DNA from: Chloroflexi bacterium 54-19
GTDB lineage: Bacteria; Chloroflexota; Chloroflexia; Chloroheliales; Chloroheliaceae
DNA length: 64,000 nucleotides
Reading direction: 5' to 3'
Assembly: GCA_001898225.1 (NCBI GenBank)
Contig: MKTJ01000077.1
Location: 181,270-245,269 of the forward strand
Each line of letters starts with the position of its first letter. The stretch's first letter is position 1. The translations under genes were made by a program, and so were the position numbers. Below are positions 1 through 6,725 of the stretch, piece after piece. Under the pieces are notes generated by a model. That model made no database searches. It saw only the letters and a list, made by a program, of their open reading frames with translations, and was not told the DNA's origin.

Positions 1-1
1 C

Positions 2-250
2 AGTAGCGGCAGCGGGGTTTTGCTGGAAGCCATTCGCAACCGCACCGCCCCCGCCGCCATTCTCACCCTCGCCCCCGACCATATTTTGAGCCTGGCTGCC
101 CTGCTGGCCCAGGAGCTTTACGCCCGGACAGTTCCGGTCGGCGTAGTTTCGGCGGACTTCTTCGAGTGGGCAACTCACCATCCCGGCGAAATTCTAACTT
201 TGCATTTGGATGGACGCCTCGAATTCCCTCTTGAAAAAGCATCCCAGTAA
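2..250 (+). CDS. Aconitase-X swivel-domain (DUF126) protein, 3' part only
   Basis: The reading frame is already open at base 2 and stops with TAA at 248-250, so only the last 82 codons are in the window. The visible part contains SSGSGVLLEAIRNRTAPAA, then a PD-hil-LAALLA-ELY stretch and a VPVGVV strand. This matches the small swivel domain of the aconitase-X family, where the Ser/Gly-rich loop and the TAPAA strand line the active site. In that family the swivel subunit pairs with a large catalytic subunit to dehydrate hydroxy acids such as mevalonate 5-phosphate or cis-3-hydroxyproline. The large subunit would be expected to the left, outside the window. The substrate cannot be told from this fragment. 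An in-frame TTG at 20 is an internal Leu codon, not the start. Confidence 0.72.
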   Translation, partial: SSGSGVLLEAIRNRTAPAAILTLAPDHILSLAALLAQELYARTVPVGVVSADFFEWATHHPGEILTLHLDGRLEFPLEKASQ

Positions 251-257
251 TCCGCCC

Positions 258-310
258 ACGTTCAACGTTGAACGTTGTTTCGCGCCCTTTAGGGTGAACG
301 TTCAACGAAA
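258..310. repeat. Dispersed intergenic AACGTT/GTTTCG repeat, copy A
   Basis: The spacer carries CGTTCAACGTTGAACGTTG followed by TTTCGCG, the small palindrome CCCTTTAGGG, and TGAACGTTCAACG. The two ends are inverted relative to each other. The same words recur near 1901, 2020, 35303, 36349, 40573, 48001, 48100 and 54160. Confidence 0.7.
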
Positions 311-311
311 T

Positions 312-354
312 AAAAAGACCGGCCCCACCTCGAAAGGTAGGACAGGTCTTCGTT
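312..354 (-). terminator. Rho-independent terminator of the padR operon
   Basis: AAGACC (315-320) pairs with GGTCTT (345-350) around an inner ACCT-cgaa-AGGT hairpin. Read on the minus strand it is followed by a CTTTTTATTT run. It lies just downstream of the stop of the Gly-rich protein gene at 372. A shorter TTTT on the plus strand means it may also stop the aconitase-X transcript. Confidence 0.7.
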
Positions 355-371
355 TTAAGGGTTAGGCCGGA

Positions 372-1154
372 CTAGAGTTCCGTAATGTCGTTTTTCGGAG
401 TTTCGTCCTTCGGTGCTTCCGGTTGGGCCGGGGTCTCCGGTTTACTTTCTTTGTCAGCCGGAGTTTGCGTCGGTTCCTGGCGGAGTTCGGCCAGCTTGCT
501 CTTAATCATAGCCAGCCGTTTTTCCAAAAAGCTTTCGGCCTGTTCCAGGAAGGCAATCCGGTCCTCTTTGGAGAACTGGTGTTTCCAGCCTCGGAAACCG
601 GGTCCGAAACCCCAGAAACCGGGACCAAAGCCCCAGCCGCCCCGGCCACCAAAGCCGTGACCGTGCGCGCCGTGGTGATGGCGGCGACCCCAGCCCCGGA
701 AGCCAGGGCCAAAACCCTGGTCAGGGCCAAAACCGAAACCCTGACCCCAGGGACCGCGTCCCTGCTGCGGACCCTGACCCCACGGGCCTTGCTGCTGCCC
801 CCAACCGGGACCGTAACCGTAACCCTGAGAACCATAGCCCTGCGGGCCTTGCGGACCCCAATCCTGCTGCGGGCCGTAGCCCTGGGGACCGCGTCCCTGC
901 GGCCCATAACCGTAGCCCTGGGGACCATACCCTTCAGGACCGTAGCCATAATAGCCTTCCGGGCCGTAACCCTGGGGGCCTTGTGGACGTGGTCCTTCGG
1001 GACGCGGTCCCTGCCATGGGCCTCGGCCAAATCCCTGGGGTCCGCGCGGCCCAAACGGGCCAAACCCCCTGCGGCCACCCCGGCGACCCCAACCCGGTCC
1101 ATACCCTTGATTTTGATAACTTTCTTCTTCTGGTTGTCTTTGATACTCGTTCAT
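372..1154 (-). CDS. Gly/Tyr/Gln/Pro-rich protein with C-terminal coiled coil (DUF5320-like)
   Basis: This 260-residue protein is mostly low complexity. Residues of roughly 15-195 are built from degenerate GYGPQG, GPRPQG and GFGPGF units with many Tyr, Arg, Trp and a few His, the composition of a prion-like, possibly phase-separating segment. After it comes a charged helix (about 195-230: KEDRIAFLEQAESFLEKRLA...) with a heptad pattern, then a Pro/Thr/Glu-rich tail. The Gly-rich-plus-helix layout resembles DUF5320 proteins, often found beside PadR regulators. The start ATG has GGAAAGGAAC upstream. The gene follows padR by 60 bases on the same strand and is very probably cotranscribed and controlled by it. 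The sequence does not show a biochemical function. Plus-strand frames across it are by-products of the repeats. Confidence 0.75.
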   Translation of the reverse strand: MNEYQRQPEEESYQNQGYGPGWGRRGGRRGFGPFGPRGPQGFGRGPWQGPRPEGPRPQGPQGYGPEGYYGYGPEGYGPQGYGYGPQGRGPQGYGPQQDWGPQGPQGYGSQGYGYGPGWGQQQGPWGQGPQQGRGPWGQGFGFGPDQGFGPGFRGWGRRHHHGAHGHGFGGRGGWGFGPGFWGFGPGFRGWKHQFSKEDRIAFLEQAESFLEKRLAMIKSKLAELRQEPTQTPADKESKPETPAQPEAPKDETPKNDITEL

Positions 1155-1214
1155 TTTAAATGTTCCTTTCCTGCATTTTTTATAACTTCGTGTGACATTA
1201 GCAGGTTGTCTAAT

Positions 1215-1769
1215 TTAGATAGGGTTGTCCTCGCCCAGGAACGGCTCCTGGTCCGCGTTTGAGTTGGGTTTAGGCTGGCCGGGATTATCCGTAATCCGGT
1301 GAAATTCGGTCAGGAAGTTGTAAATCATTGAGGTACGCTGTTCGAGGGCGTTGGCCCAGAACATCAGACTCTCGTCGCCCTGGGGGGTTATCTGGTAGAC
1401 GCGTTTGTTCGGGCCGGAGTTCTGCTCGCTCCAGGCCGATTCAACCAGACCTTCTCCTTCCATCCGGCGTAAAGTCCGGTACAAATTTCCCACATCTACG
1501 TCCTGGCCTAATAATTTTCGCCGACTCAATTCTTCCATCAGGCTGTAGCCGTGTTTGGGGCCTTCTTTGAGTAGAAGCAACAGGCAGGGCTGTAAAAAGC
1601 CCCACATCGGCGGCTGCATAAACCACCCGCCCCGTCTGCCTCCACCCCCGCCACCGGGCCAGTGAGGTCCGTGTCCGCCGGGGCCAGGGCCACCTTCGGG
1701 CCAATTCGGTCCCGGTCCGCCCTGTCCTCGCCACCTGTTCCAGGGTGGGCCACCAAATCCATGCTGCAT
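1215..1769 (-). CDS. PadR-family transcriptional regulator with Gly/Pro/Trp-rich N-terminus
   Basis: Residues of about 50-150 form a PadR winged helix: WGFLQPCLLLLLKEGPKHGYSL, a recognition region with VGNLYRTLRRMEGEGLVES, and the wing KRVYQITPQGDE. A C-terminal helix (LEQRTSMIYNFLTEFH) should mediate dimerisation. The first 50 residues are Gly/Pro/Trp-rich, echoing the composition of the partner encoded downstream. PadR proteins are usually repressors released by a small ligand; the ligand is unknown. The ATG is preceded by GAAGGGAG about 9 bases away. The promoter carries a perfect two-fold operator at 1804-1850 that covers its -10 box, so autorepression of this two-gene operon is the natural reading. 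Confidence 0.9.
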   Translation of the reverse strand: MQHGFGGPPWNRWRGQGGPGPNWPEGGPGPGGHGPHWPGGGGGGRRGGWFMQPPMWGFLQPCLLLLLKEGPKHGYSLMEELSRRKLLGQDVDVGNLYRTLRRMEGEGLVESAWSEQNSGPNKRVYQITPQGDESLMFWANALEQRTSMIYNFLTEFHRITDNPGQPKPNSNADQEPFLGEDNPI

Positions 1770-1803
1770 TGTTTCGTTACTCCCTTCTCATTCGGGACAT
1801 TCT

Positions 1804-1850
1804 CTATATGTCCTTGCTATATGTCACAGTCATATAGTAATAGCATATAG
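1804..1850. promoter_or_regulatory. Four-box dyad operator for PadR
   Basis: CTATATG occurs at 1804-1810 and 1817-1823, and its complement CATATAG at 1831-1837 and 1844-1850. Both pairs share one centre of symmetry at base 1827, and both half-sites are repeated with a 13-base period. The inner pair contains ATGT-N-CAT, close to known PadR sites. It overlaps the -10 box of the padR promoter. Confidence 0.8.
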
Positions 1851-1862
1851 CTCCCCTGTCAA
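1834..1862 (-). promoter_or_regulatory. padR promoter
   Basis: On the minus strand a perfect -35 TTGACA (complement of 1857-1862) is followed after 17 bases by TACTAT (complement of 1834-1839), a 4/6 match to the -10 consensus. The -10 lies inside the CTATATG/CATATAG operator. Confidence 0.75.
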
Positions 1863-1899
1863 TAGGCTTTCTGTTAGTAATTTGTTAGAATAGAATAGC

Positions 1900-1942
1900 G
1901 ACGTGAAACGAAACAACGAAATAACGTTGAACGTGCAACGTG
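1900..1942. repeat. Dispersed AACGTT/GTTTCG repeat, copy B
   Basis: The 308-base spacer 1770-2077 holds the padR promoter and operator, then this repeat (ACGTGAAACGAAACAACG, then AACGTTGAACGTGCAACG), then an AT-rich stretch, then copy C. I see no gene in the spacer. Confidence 0.65.
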
Positions 1943-2019
1943 CTTTGCTCAAACGAATTATTTACAAATTTTAGTATCAAATCTTTCGGAAATACATTTA
2001 ACGGTTTTCTGGTTAAAAA

Positions 2020-2067
2020 CACGTTCAACGTTGTTTCACGCCCTTTATGGGCGAACGTTTAACGAAT
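2020..2067. repeat. Dispersed AACGTT/GTTTCG repeat, copy C
   Basis: ACGTTCAACGTTGTTTCACG is followed by CCCTTTATGGG and CGAACGTTTAACG. It ends directly against the ribosome binding site of the NUDIX gene, so it would lie in that gene's 5' untranslated region. Confidence 0.7.
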
Positions 2068-2077
2068 TGAGGGTTTT

Positions 2078-2572
2078 ATGGCATATACGCCGATAATCGG
2101 CACGCTTGGTTATATAATGTCGCCGGATGGACAGCAGGTCTTGATGATTCACCGCAATTCCCGGCCCGATGATTTGCACCTGGGCAAGTATAATGGCCTG
2201 GGTGGTAAGCTCGAACCGGACGAAGACGTGGTCGCCGGGATGGTCCGCGAGTTGCGCGAGGAAGCCGGTATCGAGATAACCGAGTTGAAGCTGCGCGGTA
2301 CGATTAGCTGGCCCGGCTTTGGCAAAAATGGCGAGGACTGGCTGGGCTTTATCTTTCGAATTGACGGTTGGGCCGGGACACCTTACACCTCGAACCACGA
2401 AGGCACACTGGAATGGGTCCCACTCTCCCGGTTGCTGGCCTATGATTTACCGCTCTGGGAAGGCGACCCTTATTTTCTGCCGCTGGTCTTTGGCGAAGAC
2501 AGCCGGACTTTTCACGGTATCATGCCTTACCGGGACGGACACCCGGTCAGTTGGAGTTATAGCCTGGTCTGA
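2078..2572 (+). CDS. NUDIX hydrolase, MutT/MTH1-like 8-oxo-dGTP diphosphatase
   Basis: The 164-residue protein has a complete Nudix box, GGKLEPDEDVVAGMVRELRE followed by EAGIE, which binds Mg2+ and the diphosphate. Upstream is the GKYNGLGGK entry and near the C-terminus LPLWEGDPYFLPLVFGED with TFHG. This last part parallels the human MTH1 segment that contacts the oxidised purine, so sanitising 8-oxo-dGTP (or 2-oxo-dATP) is the best guess; other nucleotide diphosphates remain possible. The ATG is preceded by GAGGG. It sits 16 bases upstream of the gamma-glutamyltransferase gene, so the two may share a transcript. Confidence 0.88.
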   Translation: MAYTPIIGTLGYIMSPDGQQVLMIHRNSRPDDLHLGKYNGLGGKLEPDEDVVAGMVRELREEAGIEITELKLRGTISWPGFGKNGEDWLGFIFRIDGWAGTPYTSNHEGTLEWVPLSRLLAYDLPLWEGDPYFLPLVFGEDSRTFHGIMPYRDGHPVSWSYSLV

Positions 2573-2588
2573 TAATTTAGTGGGGGAA

Positions 2589-4211
2589 ATGATGCTCTCT
2601 TTCAAATCGAACCGTTCACCTTTCATAGCCCGGCGCGGTATGGTCGCGTCCAGCCAGCCGCTGGCGACCCAGGCCGGGCTCTCGGTCCTGATGGGCGGCG
2701 GGAACGCGGCGGACGCGGCGGTAGCCACGGCGGCAGCCCTGGGTGTGACCGAGCCTTATTCAACCGGCCTCGGCGGGGACTGTTTTGCCCTTTTCTACGA
2801 GGCCCGCACGGGCCAGGTTACTGCCCTTAACGGGTCGGGCCGCGCCCCTAAAGCCCTTTCGCTCGAATTGCTCAAAGAACAGGGGTTGGAAGGTTTACCC
2901 CCTTACCATGCTCACACCGTGACCGTGCCGGGGACCGTCGCCGGGTGGTGCGACTTTTTGGAAAGACACGGCACCATACCCCTGGCCGAGTTGTTAGCCC
3001 CGGCTATCCGGCTGGCCGAAAAAGGGTTCCCGGTCGCGCCGATTACGGCCCACTTCTGGCGTGAGTTCGGCCAGCTAAAGCTGCGCAACAATTTTGGCGG
3101 CCCGGCCTTGCTTCCGAACGGAGTTGGTCCCGCCGATGGCGAAATCTTTGTCAATAAAGACCTGGCCCACAGCATGCGGTTGGTGGCCGAGGGCGGCAAA
3201 GAAGCTTTCTACAAGGGCGAACTGGCCCGGAAGATAGTCGAGGCGGTCCAGGCGGCGGGTGGGGTGATGACCGTCGAGGACATGGCGGCGCACACCTCGA
3301 CCTGGGAAACCCCTATCAGCACGGTCTACCGGGGCGTACGGGTCTGGGAATGTCCGCCGAACGGGCAGGGTCTGGCGGCGCTATTGGCCCTGAACGTGTT
3401 GGAAGGTTTCGACCTCTCCGGTATGGACCCGCTGGGAGTCGAACGCTGGCACCTCCTTATCGAGGCCATGCGGGTCGCCTTCGCTGATACGGCCTGGTAT
3501 GTTTCCGACCCGCAGTTCTTCGAAATCCCGGTATCAGGACTGCTTTCCAAAGGGTATGCCGCCGAACGCCGCCGCCTGATTGACCCCGCAAAGGCGGTGC
3601 TCGACCGCACCTGGGGCGTGCCGGTGGCAGGTTCGGACACGGTCTATTTTTGCGTGGTAGATGCAGCGGGCAATGCCTGTTCCTTTATCAACAGTATCAG
3701 CGCCAGTTTTGGCACCGGGATTGTCCCCGCCGGGCTAGGTTTCGCCCTCCACAACCGGGGCGCGGCTTTCTCGACCGACCCCAATCACCCGAACGCCCTC
3801 GCCCCCGGCAAACGCCCCTATCACACCATCATTCCGGGCCTGCTTACCCGCGAGGCGGACAATTCGCTCTACGGCCCATTCGGGGTGATGGCCGACTTCA
3901 TGCAGCCGCAGGGTCACCTGCAAATGCTGGTCAACCTCGTAGACGACGGTCTCGACCCCCAGGCGGCCCTCGACCGGCCTCGTTTCCGCATCGAGGGAGG
4001 CCGGGCTTCGGGTATCGTGCTGTTGGAGCAGGGTTTGCCGCCGGTAGTGGCCGGACAGTTAGCCCTGATGGGCCACCAGGTCATCCCGGAAGTGACTGGG
4101 CCGCTCCGTAACGCCAAGTTTGGTTTGGGCCAGATAATCCGGCGCGACCCCAACGGTGTCCTCTGGGGTGGCAGCGACCCGCGCGGGGACGGGTGCGCCA
4201 TGGGTTTTTAA
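2589..4211 (+). CDS. ggt: Gamma-glutamyltransferase family protein (Ntn-hydrolase)
   Basis: From the ATG at 2589 the protein has 540 residues, the family's usual size. The frame runs open back to 2319, but that overlaps the NUDIX gene and carries no family homology. Landmarks are GGNAADAAVA, GLGGDCFALFYEA, LNGSGRAP in place of the RE-AP loop, and GSDTVYFCVVDAAGNACSF. The Thr of SDTVYF is the expected autoprocessing and catalytic residue at the start of the small subunit. The LNGSGRAP form is that of the YwrD-like branch rather than classical glutathione-degrading Ggt. Likely role: hydrolysis or transfer of gamma-glutamyl or related acyl-amide groups. No convincing signal peptide is seen at this start, so it may act in the cytoplasm. 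A second ATG at 2592 is equally possible. Confidence 0.88.
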   Translation: MMLSFKSNRSPFIARRGMVASSQPLATQAGLSVLMGGGNAADAAVATAAALGVTEPYSTGLGGDCFALFYEARTGQVTALNGSGRAPKALSLELLKEQGLEGLPPYHAHTVTVPGTVAGWCDFLERHGTIPLAELLAPAIRLAEKGFPVAPITAHFWREFGQLKLRNNFGGPALLPNGVGPADGEIFVNKDLAHSMRLVAEGGKEAFYKGELARKIVEAVQAAGGVMTVEDMAAHTSTWETPISTVYRGVRVWECPPNGQGLAALLALNVLEGFDLSGMDPLGVERWHLLIEAMRVAFADTAWYVSDPQFFEIPVSGLLSKGYAAERRRLIDPAKAVLDRTWGVPVAGSDTVYFCVVDAAGNACSFINSISASFGTGIVPAGLGFALHNRGAAFSTDPNHPNALAPGKRPYHTIIPGLLTREADNSLYGPFGVMADFMQPQGHLQMLVNLVDDGLDPQAALDRPRFRIEGGRASGIVLLEQGLPPVVAGQLALMGHQVIPEVTGPLRNAKFGLGQIIRRDPNGVLWGGSDPRGDGCAMGF

Positions 4212-4288
4212 GTTAGAAACTCTTTTCTTTAAAATACGTACAATAAAAATAAAATAGCGACCCGATTATTTGAAGAAAAGATACAACA

Positions 4289-5071
4289 ATGCACTCAACC
4301 GAGGAATTGCCCGATTGTCCCTACTGCCAACATCACGATGGGGTGGAGAAGGTTAGCGCCCTGGTTGAACGCGCTTTTCCGGTGCCCCCCGGCGACTTGG
4401 CTTCCATCCAAAAAGATTATCGCCTGGTTAAATGGGGCGGTAAAAGCTACTTTGTAAATAAACACTACTTTGAGAATAAAAACCCCCCATCCCTGAAAAT
4501 ATCATGGCTGGGCGGGTTTTTCTTTTTACTGTTTTTTGGCAGGAATTCCTCTATCCTTTACCTGGTAAATTCGTTGTATAAGTCTCTAATTGCCTGGCAG
4601 GTCAATCAACGCGATTTCAAACTGGATGAGGTCGGGCCAAACCAGGCTATCGAGATTACCGCGTTGATGATGCTGCCGGTCATGGACAAACCGGCCCCCT
4701 TACCAGCCAATAGTTCCTTAAGCCGGTATTTTCTGGAAACCTTTCTCCTTTTTATCTGGCGTTACCTGGCCGGGTTTGCTGTCCTGGCCGTTGGGTATTG
4801 CCTTCACCTGTTGATTTTAATGTTCCTGGCGGTTATCTTTCTGCTCTCCCAGGTAGCCTTAAACTTGCTCGGTGCCTTGATATTTAAGCTGTTAAACTGG
4901 GGATTGGAAAAGTATCACTCCTATTATCGTGAGAAGGTGAAAAAGCTGCCTAAAGTCTATGAAAGATGGCAGCGCCTTTATTACTGCCACCTTCACGACG
5001 GCGTTTTTACCGCCGAGGGCAAACTTAAATTCACGCATGTAAAGCGGGTTCGCAAAATTTTATTCGACTGA
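4289..5071 (+). CDS. Uncharacterised membrane protein with terminal cysteine motifs
   Basis: I do not recognise the family. The 260-residue protein begins with a CPYC knuckle (Cys10, Cys13) followed by histidines, suggesting metal binding. There is a short hydrophobic stretch near residues 75-95 (WLGGFFFLLFFG). A longer hydrophobic region lies at about 150-200 (LFIWRYLAGFAVLAVGYCLH and onward, then LLSQVALNLLGALIF), probably two membrane spans. The C-terminal domain is basic and ends with RLYYCHLHDGVF, a second Cys/His motif. Both ends could form one cytoplasmic zinc site across the membrane hairpin; this is inference. The upstream region is AT-rich, without a strong ribosome binding site. 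It stands alone between ggt and the AraC regulator gene. Confidence 0.6.
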   Translation: MHSTEELPDCPYCQHHDGVEKVSALVERAFPVPPGDLASIQKDYRLVKWGGKSYFVNKHYFENKNPPSLKISWLGGFFFLLFFGRNSSILYLVNSLYKSLIAWQVNQRDFKLDEVGPNQAIEITALMMLPVMDKPAPLPANSSLSRYFLETFLLFIWRYLAGFAVLAVGYCLHLLILMFLAVIFLLSQVALNLLGALIFKLLNWGLEKYHSYYREKVKKLPKVYERWQRLYYCHLHDGVFTAEGKLKFTHVKRVRKILFD

Positions 5072-5163
5072 TAAAAGCAATATTCTGCAAAACTTTTGAC
5101 CTTTAAGCCGCTATAATATAAAAACCGGGTCCAAATTTGAAGCAAACTCTTGACGAGGGAGGT

Positions 5164-5985
5164 ATGGGCGATAGCAGTTGGAGCCACGTCTGGCATAACA
5201 GCCATCTGGACCTGAATTTCTTCCAGGCTTTTCACGAGGACCACAATTATCCCCGGCATAGCCACGATTATTTTGTAATCGCCGTGGTCGATAGAGGTCT
5301 GCAATCGTTCAGCTTTGGTCGCGGCAAACAAATCACCCCGGTTAACGGCCTAATCTTGCTTAACCCCGGCGAGGTCCATACCGGGGAGCCCGTGAACGAG
5401 AGCGGGTTTGGCTACAGCGCTTTTTATCCGACCTTCCAGCACGTCGAAACGACCCTCCGCGAATTGCCGGGCTACCGGGGTCTGCCTTCCTTCTCGGTGC
5501 CGCGTGCCGACGACTTACGCATGGCCCAGGCGGTCCGTTCATTCCATACGACCCTTAAAAATGGGGCTGACCCGCTCGAATGTGAATCAAAGTTCCTCTG
5601 GACCCTGGTCGAGCTTATCCGGTGCTATGGCGATAAGACCTCAAACGAGGTGAAAACCGGGTCCGAACACCTGGCCGTCAAAAAAGTCCAGGCTTATATC
5701 CACGAAAACTACGCCCAGCCGCTTTCGCTCGCGGAACTGGCCGGCTATGTCCATTTTAGCCGCTATTATCTCTTGCGTATCTTCCGGGAAGAGCTGGGGA
5801 TGCCGCCCCACACCTATCTCGAAAATATCCGGGTCCGGTGGTCGCTAAAATTGCTGGCCGAGGGCGCCCCCTTGGTTGAGGTCGCCCAGCGGGTCGGCTT
5901 TGGCAGCCAGAGCCATTTTACCGGGCGGTTCAAACAGATTATGGGTGTTACACCTGGAGAGTATGCCAGGCAGCTAAAAAAGTAA
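5164..5985 (+). CDS. AraC-family transcriptional regulator
   Basis: I place the start at ATG 5164, after GAGGGAGG; an in-frame TTG at 5137 would add nine residues without homology. The 273-residue product has an N-terminal cupin sensor domain (about 25-95: HNYPRHSHDYFVIAVVDRG, then LLNPGEVHTG). Its C-terminal double helix-turn-helix (about 175-273) contains SLAELAGYVHFSRYYLLRIF and EVAQRVGFGSQSHFTGRFKQ followed by GVTPGEYA. The cupin His residues are those usual for AraC regulators that sense small ligands. It lies directly upstream of a LysE-family exporter gene on the same strand; this pairing is common and suggests it senses the exported amino acid or metabolite and activates the exporter. 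A TATAAT at 5112-5117 has no good -35 partner. Confidence 0.9.
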   Translation: MGDSSWSHVWHNSHLDLNFFQAFHEDHNYPRHSHDYFVIAVVDRGLQSFSFGRGKQITPVNGLILLNPGEVHTGEPVNESGFGYSAFYPTFQHVETTLRELPGYRGLPSFSVPRADDLRMAQAVRSFHTTLKNGADPLECESKFLWTLVELIRCYGDKTSNEVKTGSEHLAVKKVQAYIHENYAQPLSLAELAGYVHFSRYYLLRIFREELGMPPHTYLENIRVRWSLKLLAEGAPLVEVAQRVGFGSQSHFTGRFKQIMGVTPGEYARQLKK

Positions 5986-6097
5986 CCTGGGTCTCCGCGC
6001 AGAATTCTTACCTGACCTCTTACTAAAGTTAATCCTTGCGGCCAAACAGCCTTATGCAGGTTCTGTTTTTGCGGCTGAAATCCAGGTGAAATAAAAC

Positions 6098-6691
6098 ATG
6101 GCAATTGATTTCCTGGCGACCCTGACCTTTATTTTGATTTCCACTTTTACACCCGGTCCCAACAACATTTCGAGCGCGGCCCTGGGCGCTTTACACGGTT
6201 TTAGGAAAACTTTGAACTACCTGCTGGGTATTTCGGTGGGCTTTTTCCTGGTGATGTTTGCCTGCGCCTGGATTTCGACCTCTTTCGTGGACCTCGTGCC
6301 CCAGGTCGAGCCCTATTTGCGCTATATCGGGGCCGCCTATGCCCTCTACCTGGCCTATGGCATCCTGAAAGCCAGCTATTCGTTCTCCGGGGAGAATATT
6401 ACGCCCCTCGGCTTTATGGCCGGGTTCCTCCTCCAATTGTTAAACCCGAAACTGATAATTTATGGCCTGACCCTTTTCTCGACTTTCCTGGTAACCGTCA
6501 CCGATAAATTGTTACAACTTGTGGTGGTCCTGGGTCTGGCCGCTATTTCTTTTGTCGCGATTTCTACCTGGACCCTGTTTGGCAGTATAATAAAACGGTA
6601 TCTATACCGGCCTCGCGCCCGGCTTACCCTGAATATTATCCTGGCTTTATTCCTGGTTTATACCGCCTTAGAACTTGCTCGTATTCTATAA
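6098..6691 (+). CDS. LysE/RhtB-family amino-acid exporter
   Basis: This 197-residue, very hydrophobic protein has about six membrane spans. It carries the N-terminal family signature FTPGPNNISSAALGALHG followed by KTLNYLLGISVGF, and a central GFLLQLLNPKLIIYGLTLFS segment where the second half of the repeat begins. LysE-type proteins export amino acids (lysine, threonine, homoserine, cysteine) by proton exchange; the PGPNN form is closest to the RhtB/EamB branch, but the substrate is not decided by sequence. The preceding AraC gene is the likely regulator. The cyclase-family gene follows by 34 bases, so all three could form one transcription unit. Confidence 0.88.
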   Translation: MAIDFLATLTFILISTFTPGPNNISSAALGALHGFRKTLNYLLGISVGFFLVMFACAWISTSFVDLVPQVEPYLRYIGAAYALYLAYGILKASYSFSGENITPLGFMAGFLLQLLNPKLIIYGLTLFSTFLVTVTDKLLQLVVVLGLAAISFVAISTWTLFGSIIKRYLYRPRARLTLNIILALFLVYTALELARIL

Positions 6692-6725
6692 AAAGTCATT
6701 AAGTGCATTATAAGAAGGAGAGAGC

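Noticed and set aside
423..1262. 279-aa plus-strand frame across the Gly-rich gene
   Set aside because: It is the antisense by-product of the GC-rich repeats in the Gly/Tyr/Gln-rich gene, with no ribosome binding site and low-complexity composition.
2319..2588. N-terminal extension of the gamma-glutamyltransferase frame
   Set aside because: It overlaps the NUDIX gene in another frame and the added 90 residues show no family similarity; ATG 2589 gives the normal length.
5096..5117. TTGACC with TATAAT before the AraC gene as a promoter
   Set aside because: Only 10 bases separate the two hexamers, too few for a sigma-70-type promoter.
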